Assembly (NCBI GenBank): GCA_030063045.1
Contig: JAQSEB010000109.1
Location: 1,116,001 to 1,180,000 of the forward strand
From: Pratylenchus scribneri
Lineage: Eukaryota; Nematoda; Chromadorea; Rhabditida; Pratylenchidae
DNA: 64,000 nucleotides
Direction of reading: 5' to 3'
Shown: positions 55,900 through 64,000 of the stretch, in pieces
Layout of the letters: each line of letters opens with the position of its first letter
How positions within the stretch are numbered: position 1 is the stretch's first letter
The notes under the pieces: model-generated
The model's input: the letters and a program-made list of their open reading frames with translations, nothing else
Told to the model about the DNA's origin: nothing
The model's database searches: none
Position numbers and translations under genes: made by a program

Positions 55900-58800
55900 A
55901 TGAAAATATCATTTTTTCGAATCTTTTATATTTTAATTTGCTTATTTCAACAAATTAATTATTCTTTCTCTACAAATGAAAATAATGAGAATGCTGGCAT
56001 AGGTGAAAGAGAATTCCTAATTGAAGATCATGAAGTGTGGGCAAAAGTAATTATTTAAAATATTTTAATATAAATTTAAAAAAAATAGAGAATATTAATA
56101 TTCATTATACATAATTTTGAAAATTATTTGGCTTACAAATTTTATATCATTAATGAAAATTTTGTTAAAAAAATGCTAATATTTATCATAGAAAGATGAA
56201 ATTAATAATTGTTGACAATGTGTTACTATAATTTTTAAATATGAATGAAATTAATTTTATTATTAGTGTTTAAGGCTCAAAATTGCCTAAAAATTATTTT
56301 AGACTAATTTTCATCGGAAATAAACAATGATAATTAATAAAGCATACATTATTAAATTCAAATCACAAATTAATAAAATTAAATAATAATGATTCATTTT
56401 AGTATTTGCAAAATTATCAAGGCCAAGACGAAGCAACATCTAATGATTATCCAGTCTCAAGGGGACAAATAAAAATTGGAAAGTATTTCCAAGACGAAGC
56501 AACATCTAATGATTATCCAGTCTCAAGGGGACAAATAAAAATTGGAAAGTATTTCCAAGACGAAGCAACATCTAATGATTATCCAGTCTCAAGGGGACAA
56601 ATAAAAATTGGAAAGTATTTCCAAGACGAAGCAACATTTAATGATTATCCAGTCTCAAGGGGACAAATAAAAATTGGAAAGTATTTCCAAGACGAAGCAA
56701 CATTTAATGATTATCCAGTCTCAAGGGGACAAATAAAAATTGGAAAGTATTTCCAAGACGAAGCAACATCTAATGATTATCCAGTCTCAAGGGGACAAAT
56801 AAAAATTGGAAAGTATTTCCAAGACGAAGCAACATCTAATGATTATCCAGTCTCAAGGGGACAAATAAAATTTGGGAAGTCTGTTAATGAAATGCATCAG
56901 CGACTTCTTTTTGATTCACAAATTTATTATCCATGGAATCGGAATAAATCAAAAAGTATTTATGGTGAAAAATGGCAGACAGAAAAGGAAATTTTCCTAA
57001 AAAAATTGAAAGAATCAAAGGAGGCCGTTGAATGTGATCAACGAGCTATGAAGAGAATAAAAATCGTCTATGAGAAATTTATCTACAGCAACAATGCAGA
57101 TAATGGAATTGTGTGCAAAATGCTTAGGCAAGCCAAAATGAGCCGTGGCCAATTGTTTTGTGAAGCTGTATTAGTGGCAGCGAATATTAGGCCATTTGGC
57201 CTCAACAGCTTTGTAATTCATAAAATTCTAAGGGAATGACTTGAAATTAAATTATTGGATAAATATTTCTGATACACTTCTGTTAATCGGGGGGGGGGGG
57301 GGAGGGGGGGGGAACATTTTAAGAGGGATAATATATTTTAAATTAATTTGTAATAAAAAATTAACCCAGCTATTTCGATTGATCTCTATTATATTCCATT
57401 AAATACTAAAAGAATATATTTTAAATTGGTCTTATTTTTACATTTCTAGGCAAAATATTGGTTTTTATATGTCAAAATATGTATTAATGGAAACAAAAAA
57501 TGAATTATAGTCCTTGAAAATATCCAAACTTGTTAGATCTAATTTATTTTTCAACATTACAAAAATGCATAAATAATTTTTGCACTTAAATTCAATAATG
57601 CAGATTGGCCATGCGGACAATACGGATTTGATTGAATTGGCAACAACAATAACAAATATTGAACGGGAAGAGATGAAATCGATTTGGAAAAACGAAACAT
57701 ATAAAGTTAGGCTGAAAAATGAAAAAGAAAGAAGAGAATTTTTCAATAATTTATTCATCAAAAAAAATGTTGCAATAAATGCGGCCTTTTCCTATATTCT
57801 AAATAACATGATGAAGTCGATTGTATATGATTCGAATACGGAAAATAAAAGAAATGAAGAATTCAAGGTCGATGGAGAGATTTTACAGGTTTTTTATATT
57901 ACTATATATTTTTAAGAATTTAATTATTTCTAAATATATTTTAGCTTGAAAAATTCATATTTATTTTAAATTCTAGATATTTCGAATTTGACAAAAATTT
58001 CTTATTTATGGCAATAAAATTTAAAATAAAAATATGAAAAATATAAAGTTTTAGAATGCAAAAATTTTATTGTAATAATTAATAATAATTTAATGTGATA
58101 AAAAAATTGAATATTGCCTTAAACCTTTATTGTTAAAAAAATGTCAATTTATTTTTTTTATATTAAGGATGGATCGAAATTTATAAATTTTTTGTTGGAT
58201 ACAAAAACGAAATACACAAATATTGGGTCAATATTGGCACAGAGAAATTATGTTCATTTGCGTCATCTTGTCATTAATGTTAAAAATCATGAAGAAATAA
58301 TTAATGAATATAAAAATGAGCGTGCAAAATATGGAGAATTTTCGGTGGATGGTGGTAAAACAATTTTTGAAATGACGCCGACCAACATGAAATACCTCTA
58401 CAATTTGAAATTTCTAATTGAAAAAAGAAACAAAGACCAGAAAGAACAATTAATATGGGTTTGTGAAAATTAATTTTAAAAAAAAAGATTTTAATAACAA
58501 AGGAAATTAATATTTTGATTAAAATAGAAATTTTTAGATGAATAATAAGAATTATTAAAAATTCATTTGATGAAAATAAGTCAAAATTATTTTAAATAAT
58601 CATAATTAATGAACGAAAGGGAAGTGGGTTGTAAGAGAAGTGGAGTGTAAGGGATACATAAATTTAAGCAATATGCGGGAATTTGAAATAAATGTTGGGA
58701 GTGTTTTTAAATGCGCCAAATCGCGTTAGACCTACCCAAGGAATTCGGATTTCGAAATTATTTAAAGGTCTTGGGCAAGCTCTCCCGCAATTTTAAAGGT

Positions 58801-60494
58801 CATGGGCAGGCTCGTATCGCTCTCCTAAATTCTTAAGATATTGGGCAGGCTCGCTTCGCTCGCCCGCATTTTAGAAGGGCGGAGTTCGTTCGAATTAAAT
58901 TTTTTAAATCGGTTTGTAAACTGGTTTTGAACAATTCACAAAACTATTAAATTCGAATTCTCCATATTCGAAAACCCTCGAATTACAATTTTTTCTTATT
59001 CTGATGAAATTTAATTTTCTAAACTGATTTGCAAACCACTCTTTATGCGGATCGCAAAACTGATGTCATTTTTAAAATTCTCCAAAATCGAAAACATCAG
59101 AATTCCATTTTTCACCTCATTTCGAGAAAATTTTCATTTTTTACATTTTTTGAACAGGTTTAAAAAGTAAAAACCACCCATTGCGCGGATCAAAAAAATA
59201 ATGCGATATTTAAATTGCCTATATCCGAAAACGGTAAGACTAGCGTTTATCCTACTTCATATTTTTGGGTCTAACTATTGTATTTCGACTAGAAATGTAT
59301 AGTAAATAGTATAAAACTGCATAAAAGTGACAGCCGAGCCAGAAAAAAAAGGTTACAGTCGCGCAAAGGAAATACGGATTGGAACTGCTCCGGTGGGCAT
59401 TTCAGAAGGGACTCCTACGTGTGCTCCGCCTTCGCTCCTCACGGCTCACTTAACTCGCTAGCGCTCGCTAAGCTCGCCGCCGGACCGCGCAGCGGTCCGG
59501 GTCGTCGCCTCGTCGCTACGGCTACGTCACTCCTGAGTCCCTTCTTACATTACCTCCGCAGTTCCAACACATTCCAGCGAGACTAAAATGGCCATAACTT
59601 TCTTAGTTTTGAGTTTTATGCGAAAAGGATGGCAGATTCGTATTCTGCTCATCGAGACGGTCGAATGAGCTATAATATGACCACAAAAAAAATTTCAAAA
59701 ATTTTTCGCATTTAGACCCATAGGGGGGACCAAGCACTTTTGCGATTTTCATGATACCATAACTTTTTCGTATGAGCACGGTTGTCACTTTTATGCATTT
59801 TTATATTATTTTTAGTACATTTCTAGTCGAAATACAGTTGTTAGACCCAAAAATACGAGGTAGGATAAACGCTAGTCTAGCCCCGAATACCACGAATCCA
59901 AATTTTCACCTAATTCGGACAATTGTTGGCCAAATTTCGAACCGTTTTACAAACCACACGTTGCGTCTATCAAAAAACTAATGCGATCATTGAATTCGCC
60001 ATAATCGAAAACACTCGAAATTTTCACCTTTATCTCCGACATTTTATATCGGATTAACTCTGGAATGGGATATGACCAAATTATATAAGCTGCTTTATAG
60101 TAATTTCATTCCACCAAAACACTTCATCAAGGAATAATATATAATAATCGTTTATGATAGGCTCAGTCCTAAATATGTGATAGCCACAAAATTAACCAAG
60201 TTATTTTTATATATTCTTCAACAGCAATTGCTCAAAGCGATTTTGGCTGAGGTGGAATTTGGTCGGCCCTATTTATATGCAGAACTTTTGCATGAAAAGA
60301 TGGATCTGCTGAGAAGGAGTAACACACTAAATGGAAAACTCACCATCGACTATCCGGACACATTCACCGATATCATCCGCATTGTTTGGACCCGTGCCGG
60401 CATCGATTTGGCAGATATTGAAAAAGCCTATAAGGAGATAAGCATTTACGCGAGAAATGATGTAAATGATTTTTTGCATCATAACATAAATTAA
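55900..60494 (+). CDS. Secreted divergent annexin with N-terminal 22-residue tandem repeat
   Basis: Exons 55900-56046, 56403-57212, 57604-57888, 58168-58458 and 60225-60494, all phase 0; 600 residues. Residues 1-23 are a signal peptide (RIFYILICLFQQINYSFS). Seven copies of a 22-residue repeat with core NDYPVSRGQIKIGKYFQ follow. Then come four annexin-type repeats. R1 (DQRAMKRIKIVYEKF ... RGQLFCEAVLVAANIRP); R2 (NTDLIELATTITNIEREEMK); R3 (IGSILAQRNYVHLRHLV); R4 (YLYAELLHEKM ... DIIRIVWTRAGIDLADIEKAY). R4 is the clearest. The GxGT calcium loops are degenerate or absent, so canonical calcium binding is doubtful. Secreted annexins are known effectors of cyst nematodes; the match to that role is inference. 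An acceptor-like TTTTTAG lies 1 base before the ATG. If exons 57604 and 60225 were not joined, two or three smaller genes would result. Confidence 0.75.
56427..56880 (+). repeat. 66-bp in-frame coding tandem repeat, 7 copies
   Basis: Seven head-to-tail copies, the last truncated; copies start at 56427, 56493, 56559, 56625, 56691, 56757 and 56823. Copies 4 and 5 share one C-to-T change (Ser to Phe) and are otherwise the same as the rest. Near identity at the DNA level points to recent expansion or homogenisation. Confidence 0.95.
57289..57312. repeat. G-run in annexin intron
   Basis: Fourteen Gs, one A, then nine Gs, preceded by CTGTTAATC. The run at 8987-9009 is preceded by CTGTTAAC. Potential G-quadruplex. 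Confidence 0.8.
58740..60050. repeat. Tandem units and a large palindrome in the last annexin intron
   Basis: 58740-58880: three copies of AAGGTC(A/T)TGGGCAGGCTCG-type units. From 58910, 59025, 59155 and again 59937 there are copies of a roughly 115-bp unit with TTTACAAACCAC, GCGGATC.AAAA and CATA.TCGAAAAC. Between the third and fourth copies sits an inverted repeat: GACTAGCGTTTATCCTACTTC near 59238 against TAGGATAAACGCTAGTCTAG ending near 59880. Its GC-rich core (59356-59625) matches 20771-21030. The palindromic element seems to have inserted into the tandem array. Confidence 0.65.
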
Positions 60495-60908
60495 TTAAGC
60501 AATAAAAATTCCTTTTTACCTATCTAAATTTATGGAATTTAAAAAAAATTTTTTTAGAAAACTTTCTTAGGTATAAATAAAATTTTATATAATTTTTTGT
60601 AAAGGATTTTTATATAAAAATGAATGATCAAATATAATTGAACTGAAATTTATTACAAAAAAATTGTCTAATCTTAGACTATTTTACTACTTTTTTTTAA
60701 AATTCAATACTTTTTTCAATTTTCAGCATATTCAAATATTTTTAATCAATTCATCCTAAATATGGCTATAGTAAATCATTAAAGAAACTTTTATTTGTCT
60801 GATATGATCATTCGAAACGATGCGTAAATTTTATGAAAAAAAGCTTTAATATAAAATTGTAAAAAAGTTAAATATTTCTTCTAATTTTTCTAATATTAGA
60901 AAAATGCA

Positions 60909-61356
60909 ATGACTTTCTCTGAAGCGCTTGAAAATATTGCTGAAAAACTTTTTCCTAATGATGTATCGGATTATGGGGCAACAATAAAAATATGTGTTGA
61001 AATTGTGAATTGGGCCGTGGCGAATGATGACAAAAAAGAAAAACCCAGTAAATTTTTATTATTAAATTGCAAAGTAAAAATTAACAATAATAAAGAGTGT
61101 TTTGAAAATTTTTAAGATTATTTCAGAAAGGCTTAAAAGTAATAATAATATTACACAACTTTAGATTTCTATTTCCAATATTCAATTTTTTTGATTATTT
61201 AAACTAAAAAATTTGATAATGACTACTAATAATTTATTTATTAAATAAAATTAAAAATTTATTACAGGACCGTCAGAGACAAACATGAATCCTCAATACC
61301 TTCCACATAATGTACAAGAGCAAATTAAATTGGGAAAGAGGAAAAATCTTTATTAA
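60909..61356 (+). CDS. Small hypothetical protein, two exons
   Basis: Exons 60909-61047 and 61268-61356 join in phase to give 75 residues: an acidic helical part (EALENIAEKLFPNDVSDYGA, then VEIVNWAVANDD) and a basic tail ending QIKLGKRKNLY. No signal peptide and no family that I know. It lies 414 bases after the annexin-like gene on the same strand and could be a separate small gene. Confidence 0.45.
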
Positions 61357-63129
61357 TTTTACTTTATTTGGGATTTAAATTAATTTATTCAAAAAATTTT
61401 TGAATTTATCCAAAACATTTGATATCAAAAAGTCAACAATTTTAGAGACCAGACCATAAAATTTGGCCAAATGCAATCAAAAATGACATTTGTATGCTCA
61501 TGGCCTAATCCTAAAAATTAAAAAAAAAACAATTAATAAATATTTTAACAATTTGTTTTGACAATTTTATTTGTTTTCAAAAAAACAAAATTGTGGATAA
61601 ATTCAATTAATTTTTCGGTAAATTTTCACGTTTATTTCGATATTAATTGTATTTCTCATTTTTCTGTTTTTTTAAGAAATGTTTGCAGATAAAAATAACC
61701 AATGGAAATGTATATAATAATTTCAATTAAAAATTATTTTATTTATATATCCTTAATATTATTTCCAAATTTCAATCAATTTTTTCCTTCATCAATCAAC
61801 ATTATTCAATAATTTTTTCTTTAAATATATTCAATTTTTGAATTATCAAATTTATTTTTTGTTCAGTTTAAAAAGCAAAATTTGCATAGATAAAAATGGG
61901 AAATTGATATCTGTCAATTTTATCAAATGCAGCGAATAATGTAATGTGTTTCCATTTTGGATATTAAATAATATCAATGAATTTAATATAGGATTTTTTG
62001 AAATAAAAGATTTTTAGATTGATACAAATTCCTATCATTCCAAATTTGAGCATTCTTTATCGGCTGAGGTCTATTATTTGTTCATTTTTACTAAGCAAAT
62101 TAATTATATATAAATATAGAAGGACCGTTTATCCTATTGAAAAATATATTTAAAAAAAGAAGAGGAAAAATGTCATTTAAAAAATTAGATTGATTTTATA
62201 AACATTAAATAAATGTCTATTTAAGATGATCAATAAAAGAATTTAAAAAATAGTATTTTTTAAAATTTAGAAAAATTTTGGATAATGGTTATTCGTTCAG
62301 GATCATTGATTTGATATAAATATCAAATATGTAAAATACAGCGACGAATCTGAAAAAAATATGTTAGAATAAATAATTTTCTAATTTGAGAAATTTATTT
62401 TTTATAATAAATTTTTATTAATAAGTTCATTTTTAATTTATCTAATGAAATATCAGAAATTTATTAGCGAATTTAATTTAGCCAAAATGGTAGGAAGATA
62501 TAAAACTTTTCATTATATCAAAGTCAAAAAATGAAAATATTCAAGTGAAATATGTAAATTTGCAAATAAACTAATAATTCCTTTAAATACGGCTGTGATA
62601 GAATGAGAAAAATATTATTTTATTTACACATACATTATGATGATATAGATTTTTTTGACTCTTTATTTTAATCATAAAAAATATTAAGAGTTTAGAAAAA
62701 AACTAATTTTGTTATAATCAGTTTGAAAATCAACCTGATTTTAGTGAATATTTGCCCAAAACTATTCTATTTTTGGTCAGTATGGAGAATCGGATTAAAA
62801 GCATTATCAGCTGCAATATCCGATTTCCCTATTTTTTATAAAATTTTTATTTTAGTTATATCCCAATATCTATGACAATCATATATCAAATAATGGACAC
62901 TTGGATATGCAAAGACGTGGTTTCTATTCTAATAAAAGTATTTGGGCAAGCGGCGACATATTTAGGAATTAACCTGACATAATGCCCTAAACATGAACAT
63001 AATTACCAAAATAAAAGTAATCAAAATGGCCGTTATGAATTTTTTATTTTTACTTTGATCTTTTTTTTTGAATTAGAAGTAATTTTTTAATGTAAATTTC
63101 TTCTCCAATTCCTTTTTTTTTCTCACCTT
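61357..63129. other. Intergenic, AT-rich
   Basis: I see no exon with a supported frame and no clear repeat array in these 1.8 kb. Scattered poly-T tracts only. Confidence 0.5.
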
Positions 63130-63609
63130 TCAATTTATCAATTTTGCCCGACATAATGGACATGTGAATTTTTTACTTTTTCTGTTGAAAAAAATTTATT
63201 AATTTATTACTAATTTAACAATTTTCCTGCCTGTATGTTTGCATACAATCCCAATGGTAATAATGCTAAAATAAAAAATAAATTAAATTTTTATTATTGA
63301 AAATTATTTTTGCTAGAACATTTTTATTTAGTATTAAATTATTAAATAAATATTTGACTCACGCCACAATAGAGTCGTTCCAATTTATTCTTTTCTTTAT
63401 AATCTTTCAAACAAATTGAGCATTTTTTTTCTGGAATATTTTTATTTTCAGTGTAAAATACAACTAAAAAAACAAAAAAATTTGAAATAAATAAAAATAT
63501 AAAATTTGTTATTCTTACCATTTGGAAATTCCCTCAAAAATAATTGCTCCTCATTAAAATATTTGAGCAATTTCATCAAATCAATTTTATCTTTCTCTTT
63601 TGCCAACAT
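63130..63609 (-). CDS. RING-H2 zinc-finger protein, small (last junction out of frame)
   Basis: Exons in transcript order: 63609-63519, 63463-63363, 63265-63220 and 63181-63130. Start MLAKEKDKIDLMKLLKYF, then CSICLKDY...LERLYCG joined to HYYHWDC, then FTCPLCRAKL. These are the eight ligands of a RING-H2 finger in order (C-x2-C, C-x-H-x2-H-x2-C, C-x2-C), so an E3 ubiquitin ligase role is likely. No signal peptide; a cytosolic protein of about 100 residues. Exons 1-3 join in phase, but exon 3 leaves phase 1 and exon 4 needs phase 2, so either the last splice site is misread or the gene carries an indel. Confidence 0.6.
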
Positions 63610-64000
63610 TTTGCCCTTTCTTTATAATTTTAATTTAATATTAATAAAATTAAAATAAAATTAAATGTTTGTATATAATATTGACTATTAGCCGATTTAA
63701 ATTTCAGCATAATCTAAATATCGTAGAATATTAATAATAATCAATGAACAATGGCCCAAAGAATTCTTTAAATTCAATCCTATTTATAAAATTTCAATTT
63801 AAAAGATTTAATTGATATAAATTATATCCATTTAAAATTCTTTGAATTAAAAAGATTTATATCTTTAAACCAATTTAATTCTAATAAATGTTATCATTTA
63901 GCAATTAAGTAAAATTAATCGTACCGAAATGAATTAACTATAAATTAATGCTCCATTATGCAAACTAGAATATGAATGATGACAAAAATCTATATAATAT
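63610..64000. other. Upstream of RING-H2 gene, no feature
   Basis: AT-rich sequence with no coding frame or repeat that I can support; it should hold the promoter of the minus-strand RING-H2 gene. Confidence 0.5.

Noticed and set aside
56427..56880. Regular 66-bp repeats as a CRISPR array
   Set aside because: There are no spacers; the copies are head to tail, in frame and translated within a spliced eukaryotic gene.

Overview
The window looks like nuclear DNA of a nematode, most likely a plant-parasitic tylenchid; a root-knot (Meloidogyne-like) genome would fit. This is inferred from the following: very AT-rich sequence; many short GT-AG introns with TTTCAG or TTTTTAG acceptors; acceptor-like sites 1-9 bases before several start codons, as for spliced-leader trans-splicing; chemoreceptors of nematode serpentine type; and a crowd of genes encoding signal peptides. 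There are no bacterial operons, no CRISPR array, no rRNA and no intact tRNA. Exons were assigned by reading splice phase by eye, so boundaries are predictions.

Layout. 1-8.5 kb: the end of a synaptotagmin-like C2-domain gene, a small unknown ORF, and a long multi-exon unknown gene with membrane segments. 8.5-15.4 kb: a small signal-peptide ORF, one complete 7TM chemoreceptor gene, hAT-type MITEs and a tandem repeat. 15.4-17.1 kb: a secreted unknown protein with an RSKR cleavage site. 17.7-25.4 kb: a cathepsin-L-like cysteine protease with the full catalytic set, spread over 12 exons whose introns are packed with inverted-repeat elements. 26.6-43.4 kb: three homologous genes (26.6-28.7 minus, 30.2-32.4 plus, 40.9-43.4 plus) for signal-peptide proteins carrying C2H2/C2HC zinc fingers. 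Between the last two lies a minus-strand chemoreceptor pseudogene (33.2-39.8) broken by two transposable elements. 44.9 kb: a lone last exon of another chemoreceptor. 46-50 kb: a galectin-like gene (minus) with no ATG and an in-frame stop. 50.2-54.5 kb: an unknown helical protein and a short secreted protein ending in an LxLxL motif (both minus). 55.9-60.5 kb: a secreted, divergent four-repeat annexin with a 22-residue tandem repeat. 60.9-63.6 kb: a small unknown gene and a RING-H2 gene.

The most interesting reading is that this is an effector-rich accessory region. Three signal-peptide proteins share a basic KGK(R/S)K patch and zinc fingers, and two of them carry a DLNxxP sequence. A fourth secreted protein carries basic patches, two SUMO-type sites and a C-terminal LxLxL. 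DLNxxP and LxLxL are the two classic forms of the plant EAR co-repressor motif. A nematode protein that is secreted, enters the plant nucleus, binds DNA and recruits TOPLESS would be a coherent effector system. This is inference from short motifs and needs testing.

The rest is dominated by non-autonomous DNA elements: hAT-type MITEs with 8-bp target duplications, MULE-like foldback elements with 8-10-bp duplications and short motif arrays in their arms, and large palindromes that share a GC-rich core.
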